In this document: positions 8,715 to 15,284 of the stretch, piece by piece
Layout of the letters: every line of letters begins with the position of its first letter
How positions within the stretch are numbered: position 1 is the first letter of the stretch
Source of the DNA: CAZAFL01 sp964484465
Lineage (GTDB): Bacteria > Bacteroidota > Ignavibacteria > UBA10030 > SZUA-254
Assembly: GCA_964484465.1 (NCBI GenBank)
Contig: CAZAFL010000009.1
Span: 36,313 to 100,312, forward strand
Length of the DNA: 64,000 nt
Direction of reading: 5' to 3'
The notes under the pieces: generated by a model
What the model saw: the letters and a program-made list of their open reading frames with translations, nothing else
Told to the model about the DNA's origin: nothing
Database searches by the model: none
Position numbers and translations under genes: made by a program

Positions 8715-8848
8715 AAAAACTTAAACCACAAAAACTCAAACGCAAGAAAGAAGAACACCCTTGCCACGAAAAAGTCTCTCTAAAAGACTTTAACTAGCTT
8801 CTCTTGAAGATGGTGAATACGAAACCTCTGAAGAAAAGAAAGAAATAG
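8711..8848 (+). pseudogene. Distal small Lys-rich ORF of the remnant element, broken by a stop codon
   Basis: ATG at 8711 overlaps the cargo stop (ATGA). The frame reads MKKLKPQKLKRKKEEHPCHE and continues to a TAG where the third element has a glutamate codon, so translation would stop after 28 residues (8797). Beyond the stop the same frame continues with LLLKMVNTKPLKKRKK and an end at 8848, nearly identical to the third element. It is a decayed copy of the small ORF that closes each element of the array. Confidence 0.75.
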
Positions 8849-8926
8849 CTTAACCCCCTTAGTTTAGCCACTTCTTTTTATCTCCCCTCCCCATATACAC
8901 CTGTGTGTGCCAAGTATATAGTTCCG

Positions 8927-8934
8927 GTTCTAAA
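8927..8934. repeat. 8-bp target-site repeat GTTCTAAA, copy 1
   Basis: GTTCTAAA lies between the right end of the remnant (…TTCCG) and the left end of the second element (CGGAAT…). The same 8 bases recur at 11044 and 13034. Eight base pairs is the duplication length known for the IS1595 family. Confidence 0.85.
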
Positions 8935-8947
8935 CGGAATTATACGC

Positions 8948-8976
8948 TTGACAAACCCACTTTTATTTTGTATATT
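8948..8976 (+). promoter_or_regulatory. Transposase promoter of element 2, partly inside the terminal repeat
   Basis: TTGACA (8948-8953), 17-base spacer, TATATT (8971-8976). The -35 box lies inside the left terminal repeat. The predicted start of transcription near 8983 rules out the in-frame ATG at 8981 and supports ATG 9008, which follows AAAGGA. Confidence 0.7.
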
Positions 8977-9007
8977 GTTCATGTCAACAATTACCAAAGG
9001 ACGTACC

Positions 9008-9934
9008 ATGAAACTGAATAAACCCAAACTGAGAGATTCTCAATTCACCAATTTGATTGACCTTACCAAGCGTTTCCCGGATGAAAAGACTTGCCGTGAA
9101 TACCTTGAGTATATGCGTTGGGGTGGTAAGATAAAATGCGTACATTGCGGTAGTTCTCGCAAGATTTACCGCTTTAATGATGGCAAACTGTTTAAGTGTG
9201 CCAATTGCCGAAAACAGTTCACCGTTAAGGTTGGCTTGATTTTCGAGGATAGCGCATTGCCCCTTCAAAAATGGTTCATGGCAATTTACATCTTTATGGC
9301 GCACAAGAAGGGCATTAGCTCCGTTCAACTCGGTAAAGACATTGGTGTGCGACAGGCAACGGCTTGGCACATGCTCCATCGACTTCGTTATGCCGTTAGA
9401 ACAAGACCTCAAAACCCGCTTCTCGGTGGCATCATTGAAGCGGACGAGACCTATGTTGGTGGAAAAAGTCATAGGGGCATGGGTGGACGCAGTACCAACA
9501 ATAAAACCATTGTTTTCGGCATCAAGAAACGTGGAGGAAAAATAATTGCTCAAACAGTTAAGAGAGCCACGAAGAAAACGCTTCAGGGGATCATGCGAAA
9601 GAATATCTCTCCAGAAGCAGTGGTATTTACCGACGAATGGCGTGGATACGCTGACCTTGAAAGTTCGTTTGATACACACGAAACAGTTAATCATGGAAGC
9701 AAAGAGTATGTTCGAGATGGAGTAATTCACACCAATAGCATCGAATCGTTTTGGGCATTGTTCAAAAGGGGTTATATTGGCGTTTACCATCATATGAGTC
9801 GAAAACACATGGACAAATATATTGATGAATTTGAGTACCGCACGAATACCAAACAACTAAAAGACCCTACACGATTTTCATCCATGTTGACTCGCTGTGA
9901 GGGTAGATTAACATACAAAAACCTTATTCGGTAG
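9008..9934 (+). CDS. IS1595-family transposase (element 2)
   Basis: This 308-residue DDE transposase has an N-terminal zinc ribbon (C44-x2-C47 … C64-x2-C67; CVHCG and CANCRKQF), a helix-turn-helix-like region (ISSVQLGKDIGVRQATAWHML) and an ISXO2-like catalytic core. D146 is in IEADETYVGG, D209 in VVFTDEWRGY, and E246 in HTNSIESFWALFKRG. The longer frame open from 8903 reads through the terminal repeat. ATG 9008 is chosen because it has a ribosome site and aligns with the start of the transposase in element 3. All expected catalytic residues are present. By eye it is clearly divergent from the element 3 enzyme, so the two elements are not a recent duplication. Confidence 0.92.
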   Translation: MKLNKPKLRDSQFTNLIDLTKRFPDEKTCREYLEYMRWGGKIKCVHCGSSRKIYRFNDGKLFKCANCRKQFTVKVGLIFEDSALPLQKWFMAIYIFMAHKKGISSVQLGKDIGVRQATAWHMLHRLRYAVRTRPQNPLLGGIIEADETYVGGKSHRGMGGRSTNNKTIVFGIKKRGGKIIAQTVKRATKKTLQGIMRKNISPEAVVFTDEWRGYADLESSFDTHETVNHGSKEYVRDGVIHTNSIESFWALFKRGYIGVYHHMSRKHMDKYIDEFEYRTNTKQLKDPTRFSSMLTRCEGRLTYKNLIR

Positions 9935-9942
9935 GTTGATAT

Positions 9943-10809
9943 ATGATTCAGGGAATCTTACGCCGGTCATTTTTCCGCATTCTTTTTCTTTCAATTAGCA
10001 TATTTATTATACTTGCCACTACTACAGCAACTACCGATATGAAAAAAAACTCGGACATTTTAACCTCTCTTGAAAAACTTGCCACTGGACTGGATTATGC
10101 TGTTTGGATTTCGATAGCATTCAGTGTCGTGTTTGGTGGTTTATTATTGATTGTAAAATCAAAATTAAGTGACGAACAAAAGAAACAAAACGATTCCCTC
10201 CAATTAAATCTTGCAAATCTCGAGAAAGAAAGAATAGAGGATTCCGTAAAACTTAAACAACTCGATATTGATTTCGAGAAAGAAAAAACAAAACGCGCCG
10301 AAATTGAATTAGCTCTTGAAAAACAAAAAGCAAGCAATCTTAGTCTTAAACAATCAGTAGCAAAACATGATACTGCCCTTGCAACACACACATCGCAAAT
10401 CGGTACTCTCAAATTTGAATCGAAGGTAATCGAAGATGCTAATAAATCCATAATACCACGGCATATATCTGATGAAGATTTTGAAAAAGTTCGATTAACG
10501 CTGTCACAATATGATGGAAACAAGAAACTTAGAATGGTTTTTGTGTATGGTGCAGGAGCAGAAGCCCAGGATTTGGCGAATAGGCTTTTCCGGTTGTTCA
10601 AATCTGCGGGGTGGGATGTTAACTTCATAACGGAAATGTCGGCTGACCTTGCTCGGGGAGTACGTATATATGGGAATAACAATCCCGATGTGAAAAGCAA
10701 GGCATTCTTTATCATCAATGCCTTTGAAGCTATTGGATTTACTCTAACCCCGGTGCTTGCAGAAGGAATGGGAGTCGACAATATGAGACTAAAGATTGGT
10801 GCAAAGTAA
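9943..10809 (+). CDS. IS1595 cargo gene 2: membrane protein with coiled coil and C-terminal alpha/beta domain
   Basis: This 288-residue protein starts 8 bases after the transposase stop. A first hydrophobic helix (~9-26) is followed by a short loop, a second helix (~50-71) and then about 90 charged residues with heptad-like Leu spacing (KKQNDSLQLNLANLEKERIE onward, ~78-165), a likely cytoplasmic coiled coil. The last ~115 residues form a compact domain (DFEKVRLTLSQYDG…RMVFVYGAGAEAQDLANRLF…LKIGAK). The cargo protein of element 3 has the same plan and a recognisably related C-terminal domain. No enzymatic motif was recognised. Function unknown; it is a passenger, not needed for the known IS1595 transposition reaction. 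Confidence 0.75.
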   Translation: MIQGILRRSFFRILFLSISIFIILATTTATTDMKKNSDILTSLEKLATGLDYAVWISIAFSVVFGGLLLIVKSKLSDEQKKQNDSLQLNLANLEKERIEDSVKLKQLDIDFEKEKTKRAEIELALEKQKASNLSLKQSVAKHDTALATHTSQIGTLKFESKVIEDANKSIIPRHISDEDFEKVRLTLSQYDGNKKLRMVFVYGAGAEAQDLANRLFRLFKSAGWDVNFITEMSADLARGVRIYGNNNPDVKSKAFFIINAFEAIGFTLTPVLAEGMGVDNMRLKIGAK

Positions 10810-10833
10810 CTAAAGTTATCAACCTGAAAAAAT

Positions 10834-10974
10834 GTGACTAAACCCAAACCACGCAAACCCAAGCGCAAGAAAGAAGAAGTCCATCCCGAACACGTTCCCG
10901 TGTCGCATAAGGACTTCGATAAATTCCTGCGACAAATCCTTCGAGTTAAGCCCCCGAAAAAAGAGAAGAAGTAA
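10834..10974 (+). CDS. Distal small Lys-rich ORF of element 2 (46 residues)
   Basis: The frame starts at GTG 10834 and reads VTKPKPRKPKRKKEEVHPEH, then VPVSHKDFDKFLRQILRVKP and a PKKEKK tail. The ATG two bases earlier hits a stop at once, so GTG is the only start. The N-terminal half is strongly basic, the centre has a short amphipathic helix pattern (FDKFLRQIL) and the tail is basic again. The same layout occurs in element 3 and, broken, in the remnant. The size and charge suggest nucleic acid binding, but this is inference. Confidence 0.65.
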   Translation: MTKPKPRKPKRKKEEVHPEHVPVSHKDFDKFLRQILRVKPPKKEKK

Positions 10975-11043
10975 CGCTTAAACTTCTCTATTCCGCTAAG
11001 AAATAAGGTATTTTTCATCTGGTGTGTCAAGCGTATAAACCCG

Positions 11044-11051
11044 GTTCTAAA
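11044..11051. repeat. 8-bp target-site repeat GTTCTAAA, copy 2 (shared by elements 2 and 3)
   Basis: A single GTTCTAAA separates the right end of element 2 (…AAACCCG) from the left end of element 3 (CGGAACT…). It therefore serves as the right duplication of one and the left duplication of the other. The two facing terminal repeats form a large inverted repeat around it. Confidence 0.88.
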
Positions 11052-11064
11052 CGGAACTATATAC

Positions 11065-11093
11065 TTGACAAATACAGAAAAAAGTATTATATT
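11065..11093 (+). promoter_or_regulatory. Transposase promoter of element 3, -35 box inside the terminal repeat
   Basis: TTGACA (11065-11070), 17-base spacer, TATATT (11088-11093). It occupies the same place as in element 2. The transposase ATG is at 11122. Confidence 0.7.
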
Positions 11094-11121
11094 TAGGTAG
11101 TACAAAAACACAGGATTTGAC

Positions 11122-12027
11122 ATGAAAAACATCAAAAAAATAACGTTCTCGAATATGGTTGAATTCACAAAGGCTTTCCCCGATGAAAAGGCTTGCAGGA
11201 ATCATCTTGCAAAGATACGTTGGGGCAAACAGCCTGTTTGTTACCATTGTGGAAGCATCAGGAAAATCTACTCCATCAATGACGGCAAGGTTCTTACCTG
11301 TGCCGATTGCCGGAAACAGTTTACCGTCAGGGTTGGAACTATCTTCGAGGACTCGGCTCTCCCCCTTCAAAAGTGGTTCTTTGCTATTTACATTTTCACG
11401 GCACACAAGAAGGGTATCAGCTCGGTACAGCTTGCTAAAGACATTGGCGTTACTCAGAAAACCGCTTGGTTTATGCTCCACCGGATTCGTCATGCCGTGA
11501 GAACGAGAACCTTTAACAAACCGCTGGACGGCATCATTGAGGTAGACGAGACCTACGTAGGGGGTAGGTACACTCGTAACCATGAACCGAATGAAAATCA
11601 ATCTGCTGTATTCGGCATGAAACAACGTGGTGGCAAAATCGTTGCGCAAACGGTTAAGAACAGAAGCAAAGAAACTCTGCAAAAAATCATGCGAAAAACT
11701 ATTTCTCAAGAAGCAGTTATTTTTACGGATGAAGCTCACGTATACAACGACCTCGAAGAAAGTTTCGACAGCCATGAAACAGTTAAACACAGCGCAAAAG
11801 AGTATGTACGGGGTGAGATTCACACCAATAGCATCGAATCTTTTTGGGCTTTGTTCAAACGTGGTTATGTTGGAACGTATCATTGGATGTCTAAGAAGCA
11901 TCTCGATAAATACATTGATGAATTTGAGTTTCGTTTGAACCACAAGGACATATCCGACCCTGCACGGTTGAATGAGGCGTTGGACTTGACTGAGGGTAAA
12001 TTGACATACAAGAGGCTCATTTCTTGA
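11122..12027 (+). CDS. IS1595-family transposase (element 3)
   Basis: This 301-residue DDE transposase has a zinc ribbon at C40-x2-C43 and C60-x2-C63 (CYHCG, CADCRKQF), the region ISSVQLAKDIGVTQKTAWFML, and catalytic D142 (IEVDETYVGG), D203 (VIFTDEAHVY) and E239 (HTNSIESFWALFKRG). The C-terminus ends in LTYKRLIS. Its last ~38 residues match the remnant fragment at 7690 more closely than they match element 2. No frameshift or missing catalytic residue is visible. Confidence 0.93.
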   Translation: MKNIKKITFSNMVEFTKAFPDEKACRNHLAKIRWGKQPVCYHCGSIRKIYSINDGKVLTCADCRKQFTVRVGTIFEDSALPLQKWFFAIYIFTAHKKGISSVQLAKDIGVTQKTAWFMLHRIRHAVRTRTFNKPLDGIIEVDETYVGGRYTRNHEPNENQSAVFGMKQRGGKIVAQTVKNRSKETLQKIMRKTISQEAVIFTDEAHVYNDLEESFDSHETVKHSAKEYVRGEIHTNSIESFWALFKRGYVGTYHWMSKKHLDKYIDEFEFRLNHKDISDPARLNEALDLTEGKLTYKRLIS

Positions 12028-12029
12028 TT

Positions 12030-12812
12030 ATGTTTCGGGTTCTATTACGATATTTTGCATTACTTATCATAACAGCGATTGCTGTTGCAATAATAACAAT
12101 TCCCATGAAAATGCTTATGACTAATACACCGACGAATGACATTGTTCAATTGCCCCCAGAAATACAAACACTTGAAAATAGAACTGATTGGTTGAATGCA
12201 GTTTCTCTCTCCGCTTTAGCCATTACGCTTATTGCGGGCGGCTTATTGTTATATTTCAATAATCTTCTAAACAACGAAAAAAACCTTTTTATTCTCAACG
12301 AAGCCAAAAAACTTGAAGATACACGAAAAGATGTTGCTGACGACAAACTTGCTACGGCGAACGCAAACGCAAGAGCACAAGAATCAGTAGCTAAACAAAA
12401 AGAATTAGAATCAAGGAATCTAACTCTCGCCATTGAACTTGAAAAGTTAAAATCTTCTCTTAAGGATCGAGAAATACCAAACGATAAATATGTTGAATTG
12501 GTTGACAAACTCTCTAATTTTAAAGGTTCAAAAATTTGGATACATCAACACACAGAAAACCCCGAATCTCAAGCTTTAGCAGAAAGATTGATGGCTTTAT
12601 TCAATTCTGCTCAATGGGTCACCTATTGGACTATCACGCCACCCACGCATTTATTTAGAGGATTATTAGTCCAAGCAAACGATGATTCATTGCGTGATAA
12701 AGCTCAATTACTTTCTGATATTTTTAATTCTTACAAACTACAATCATCATTCAACATAATTAACCCCAATAATCAGAAACAACAACTCGTCTTATTTATT
12801 GGTTCTAAATGA
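12030..12812 (+). CDS. IS1595 cargo gene 3: membrane protein with coiled coil and C-terminal alpha/beta domain
   Basis: The frame encodes 260 residues from ATG 12030. A TTG two codons earlier (12024) would overlap the transposase stop and is the alternative start. Two hydrophobic helices (~5-27 and ~53-75) are followed by a Glu/Lys/Ala-rich coiled coil (~78-150). A C-terminal domain (YVELVDKLSNFKGSKIWIHQ onward) then runs through ESQALAERLMALFNSAQW and GLLVQANDDS to a final LFIGSK. The order and the C-terminal domain parallel cargo gene 2 (…AQDLANRLFRLFKSAGW…, …LKIGAK), so the two are distant homologues. Function unknown. Confidence 0.75.
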   Translation: MFRVLLRYFALLIITAIAVAIITIPMKMLMTNTPTNDIVQLPPEIQTLENRTDWLNAVSLSALAITLIAGGLLLYFNNLLNNEKNLFILNEAKKLEDTRKDVADDKLATANANARAQESVAKQKELESRNLTLAIELEKLKSSLKDREIPNDKYVELVDKLSNFKGSKIWIHQHTENPESQALAERLMALFNSAQWVTYWTITPPTHLFRGLLVQANDDSLRDKAQLLSDIFNSYKLQSSFNIINPNNQKQQLVLFIGSK

Positions 12813-12949
12813 CTAAACCAAAACCACATAAGCCCAAGCGCAGGAAAGAGGAAGTCCACCCTCGACACGAGGAAGTAACATTGAAGGAATTCAATGAGCT
12901 TCTCTTGAAGATGGTGAATACCAAACCTCTCAAGAAAAAGAAGAAGTAG
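12809..12949 (+). CDS. Distal small Lys-rich ORF of element 3 (46 residues)
   Basis: ATG 12809 overlaps the cargo stop by 4 bases (ATGA). The product begins MTKPKPHKPKRRKEEVHPRH, continues EEVTLKEFNELLLKMVNTKP and ends LKKKKK. The remnant copy keeps the same end (LLLKMVNTKP) and element 2 has a more divergent version of the same length. Conservation of length, charge pattern and position in all three elements argues that it is a real gene. It may act in transposition control or cargo function; no known domain was recognised. Confidence 0.68.
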   Translation: MTKPKPHKPKRRKEEVHPRHEEVTLKEFNELLLKMVNTKPLKKKKK

Positions 12950-12991
12950 CCCATCTTAGCGTACAGCAAGCTCCGCCTGTCACGCATTTAG

Positions 12992-13020
12992 AATATATCC
13001 CCCAAAAGTGTATTTGTCAA
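12992..13020 (-). promoter_or_regulatory. Inward-facing promoter in the right end of element 3
   Basis: On the minus strand TTGACA (13020-13015) inside the right terminal repeat is followed after 17 bases by TATATT (12997-12992). It mirrors the transposase promoter and would produce transcripts antisense to the small ORF, cargo and transposase genes. Confidence 0.5.
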
Positions 13021-13033
13021 GTATATAGTTCCG

Positions 13034-13041
13034 GTTCTAAA
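13034..13041. repeat. 8-bp target-site repeat GTTCTAAA, copy 3
   Basis: GTTCTAAA directly follows the right end of element 3 (…AGTTCCG) and ends the mobile array. Confidence 0.85.
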
Positions 13042-13047
13042 AAAGCC

Positions 13048-13076
13048 TTGACTTTGTACTCCTGAGACCTTATATT
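13048..13076 (+). promoter_or_regulatory. Promoter of asnC-glnA
   Basis: TTGACT (13048-13053), 17-base spacer, TATATT (13071-13076). It begins 6 bases after the last target repeat of the IS array; the asnC start is at 13146, giving a leader of about 63 bases. Confidence 0.65.
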
Positions 13077-13145
13077 CAAAGGTGAATTAACCAATTAACC
13101 TTACTTATTCTTGATTATCATATTCATTTCCTTTATTATTAAGAT

Positions 13146-13610
13146 ATGAATGCACTCGACGTTATAGACACGCAAATTCTTGATATCCTTCAGGATAATG
13201 GCAGAACAAAGCGCAACGTTCTTGCGGAACGGGTTGGACTTTCGCTTCCAGCAGTCAGCGACCGGCTACAAAAACTTGAAACGGCAGGATATATCAACGG
13301 GTATAGCGCGATCCTTAATTACAAGAAACTCGGCATGGATATCACCGCGTTTATCGTTGTCATTGTCGACTCCTCAAAACATTACCATGCATTCGTTGAA
13401 CGTGCGAACTCGACAGATGAAATTCTCGAATGTCATGCAATCACGGGAGAAGGTTCACATCTTTTGAAAATCAGAACTCACAACACTTCTACTCTTGAGA
13501 AACTGCTCGCGAAAATTCAATCATGGACAGGGGTTACGGGAACACGCACGAGCCTTGTCCTTTCATCACCGAAAGAAACGTTACGATTTAAATTAAACAA
13601 CCATAAATAA
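13146..13610 (+). CDS. Lrp/AsnC-family transcriptional regulator
   Basis: This 154-residue protein has the family's usual size. The N-terminal helix-turn-helix spans residues ~4-60 (DTQILDILQDNGRTKRNVLA, LSLPAVSDRLQKLETAGYI), followed by a ligand-binding RAM domain (ITAFIVVIVD…ILECHAITGEGSHLLKIRT). Members bind amino acids and control amino acid or nitrogen metabolism genes. It lies 25 bases before glnA with no terminator between, so it probably belongs to the same transcript and may regulate glnA and itself; that last point is inference. Confidence 0.9.
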   Translation: MNALDVIDTQILDILQDNGRTKRNVLAERVGLSLPAVSDRLQKLETAGYINGYSAILNYKKLGMDITAFIVVIVDSSKHYHAFVERANSTDEILECHAITGEGSHLLKIRTHNTSTLEKLLAKIQSWTGVTGTRTSLVLSSPKETLRFKLNNHK

Positions 13611-13635
13611 ATCACATACTTCCAGGGTAATTGCC

Positions 13636-15093
13636 ATGAGTGTTAAAACGCGAAAAGCTCCGGCGAAAGATATCTCGCGGGTATTCCGACTAATAAAAGA
13701 TCACGATATTAAGATCATTGACCTCCGCTTTTGTGATATGCTCGGTCAGTGGCAGCATTTCTCGATAACACGCAACGAGTTCGATGCAGACGCTTTTGAA
13801 CATGGGATGGGGTTCGACGGGTCGAGCATTCGCGGGTTTCAAAAAATCCACGAGAGTGATATGCTTCTTTTCCCCGACCCATCTACCTGTTTCATTGAGC
13901 CATTCACCTCAATCCCCACGCTGGCGATTATTTGTGACATTCAGGATCCGATCTCAGGAAAACCATACTCGCGGGACAGCCGGTATACAGCCAAGAAGGC
14001 TGAAGCATATTTGAAATCCACTGGAATGGCGGATGCGTGTTTTGTCGGTCCTGAAGCCGAATTTTTTATCCTCGACCATGTGAGATTCGACCAATCCCAT
14101 CATTACGGTTTTTATTATCTCGATTCAGAGGAAGGATTCTGGAACTCAGGCAAAGACGGTTCAGAGAACGGCGGAGAGAAAAACCTCGGTCACAAACCGC
14201 GTTTCAAGGAAGGATATTTTCCAACCTCGCCGATCGACAGCCTCCAGGACATCCGTTCTGAAATGGCTCTCACAATGGAGCAAATCGGCGTGAAAGTGGA
14301 AGTCCACCACCATGAAGTCGCCACAGCCGGTCAGACGGAAATCGACATGAAGCGCGATTCACTGTTACTCATGGGCGATAATCTTTTGAAATACAAATAC
14401 GTCGCAAAAAATGTCGCTAAGCTCCGTGGAAAAACCGTTACCTTTATGCCAAAGCCTATTTTTAACGACAACGGTTCCGGCATGCATGTGCATATGAGTT
14501 TGTGGAAGAATAACAAACCGCTCTTTTATGGAAATAAATATGCACACCTTAGTGACCTCGCCTTATATTTTATCGGAGGTTTGCTGAAGCACGCACCAGC
14601 TCTGTGTGCCATCACGAACCCTACCACCAATTCCTATAAACGCATGGTCCCAGGTTTTGAAGCTCCGGTAAATTTGGCCTATTCTCAACGTAACCGTAGT
14701 GCAGCAGTAAGAATACCAATGTATTCGAATAATCCTGCTGCTAAACGTATTGAATTCCGGTGTCCGGACCCAGCCTGCAACCCGTATCTTGCTTTTTCCG
14801 CGTTACTCATGGCTGGTCTCGACGGCATCAAGAAAAAAATTGACCCGGGAAAGCCGCTCGACGTCGATATATATGAGTTGTCTGCCCAGGAATTGAAGAA
14901 AGTCCCGACTGCTCCCGGCTCCCTTGAACAGGCACTGAAAAATCTCGAACAGGACCACAATTTTCTTCTGCAGGGAGGAGTCTTTGCTGAAGATCTCATT
15001 GAGACCTGGATAAACTACAAGACAGAGCGTGAGGTCAAGCCAATGCAGCTCCGGCCCCACCCGTATGAATTCTCACTTTATTATGATGTATGA
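13636..15093 (+). CDS. glnA: Glutamine synthetase, type I
   Basis: This 485-residue protein is slightly longer than typical GSI (~470). Visible signatures include the N-terminal beta-grasp segment (VIDL-like IIDLRFCDMLGQWQHFSI), GFDGSSIRGF, EAEFFI (metal ligand), and HHEVATAGQTEID with its metal/glutamate-binding residues. The ammonium/phosphate-binding loops NGSGMHVHMS and NRSAAVRIP are also present. The C-terminal region contains IYELS, where adenylylated GSI-beta enzymes have their modified Tyr; whether adenylylation occurs is unknown. It makes glutamine from glutamate, ammonia and ATP in the cytoplasm. A strong terminator follows at 15117. Confidence 0.96.
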   Translation: MSVKTRKAPAKDISRVFRLIKDHDIKIIDLRFCDMLGQWQHFSITRNEFDADAFEHGMGFDGSSIRGFQKIHESDMLLFPDPSTCFIEPFTSIPTLAIICDIQDPISGKPYSRDSRYTAKKAEAYLKSTGMADACFVGPEAEFFILDHVRFDQSHHYGFYYLDSEEGFWNSGKDGSENGGEKNLGHKPRFKEGYFPTSPIDSLQDIRSEMALTMEQIGVKVEVHHHEVATAGQTEIDMKRDSLLLMGDNLLKYKYVAKNVAKLRGKTVTFMPKPIFNDNGSGMHVHMSLWKNNKPLFYGNKYAHLSDLALYFIGGLLKHAPALCAITNPTTNSYKRMVPGFEAPVNLAYSQRNRSAAVRIPMYSNNPAAKRIEFRCPDPACNPYLAFSALLMAGLDGIKKKIDPGKPLDVDIYELSAQELKKVPTAPGSLEQALKNLEQDHNFLLQGGVFAEDLIETWINYKTEREVKPMQLRPHPYEFSLYYDV

Positions 15094-15116
15094 GATAAAC
15101 TTCCTATGTCTAGCGC

Positions 15117-15149
15117 AAGCCCAACATTTTTCGTGTTGGGCTTTTTTTT
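15117..15149 (+). terminator. Intrinsic terminator after glnA
   Basis: A 10-bp perfect stem AAGCCCAACA/TGTTGGGCTT (15117-15126, 15134-15143) with a 7-base loop is followed by an uninterrupted T tract to 15149. Confidence 0.9.
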
Positions 15150-15181
15150 AGCTTCAGTCAAATGCTTCAACACAAAATGTG

Positions 15182-15209
15182 CCCCTTCTCTTTAGTTAAA
15201 GAGAAGGGG
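15182..15209. repeat. Perfect 28-bp hairpin, possible dispersed repeat
   Basis: CCCCTTCTCTTTA is followed by GT and then its reverse complement, ending in a GGGGACAAG-like flank. It lies between the glnA terminator and the enoyl-CoA hydratase gene. Similar C-rich/G-rich palindromes are scattered as repeats in many bacterial genomes; only one copy is seen in this window. There is no T tract directly after it. Confidence 0.5.
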
Positions 15210-15284
15210 ACAAGAAGGATGAGGGGATGAGTTAGGAACGTAGACGATTTGAGATTGGAGGGGAAGTTTCTTATTTTACGCCCC

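Larger units (their letters stand above)
7690..8926 (+). mobile_element. 5'-truncated IS1595-family element (first of three in tandem)
   Basis: Sequence recognisably like the transposase 3' end of the downstream intact element (11052-13033) starts at about 7690 and continues through a cargo gene (7797-8714) and a decayed small ORF (8711-8848) to a right terminal repeat at 8908-8926 (TGCCAAGTATATAGTTCCG). That repeat differs from the right end of the third element by one base in 19. The left end and most of the transposase are missing; the break lies within about 15 bases of the rpe stop codon. The element ends exactly at the 8-bp repeat GTTCTAAA that begins at 8927. Confidence 0.85.
8935..11043 (+). 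mobile_element. IS1595-family insertion sequence with cargo, element 2 (2109 bp)
   Basis: It is bounded by imperfect terminal inverted repeats: left CGGAATTATACGCTTGACA… (8935-8957) and right, read inward, CGGGTTTATACGCTTGACA… (11043-11021), matching at 20 of 23 positions. GTTCTAAA flanks it on both sides (8927-8934, 11044-11051). It contains a transposase (9008-9934), a membrane/coiled-coil cargo gene (9943-10809) and a 46-residue basic ORF (10834-10974), all in one direction. It appears intact and potentially active. Confidence 0.9.
11052..13033 (+). mobile_element. IS1595-family insertion sequence with cargo, element 3 (1982 bp)
   Basis: It has perfect 25-bp terminal inverted repeats at 11052-11076 and 13009-13033, beginning CGGAACTATATACTTGACA, and is flanked by GTTCTAAA at 11044-11051 and 13034-13041. 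It contains a transposase (11122-12027), a cargo gene (12030-12812) and a 46-residue basic ORF (12809-12949). The outer boundary is 14 bases from the -35 box of the asnC promoter, so the array lies just upstream of asnC-glnA without disrupting its promoter. Confidence 0.92.

Noticed and set aside
8903..9007. Longer transposase start upstream of 9008 in element 2
   Set aside because: The extension is translated terminal repeat and promoter sequence; the promoter places the transcript start after the upstream codons, and the element 3 homologue begins at the position of ATG 9008.
8935..13033. Composite transposon carrying genes between two IS copies
   Set aside because: Elements 2 and 3 are directly adjacent with only 8 bases between them, so nothing is enclosed; each has its own complete pair of ends.
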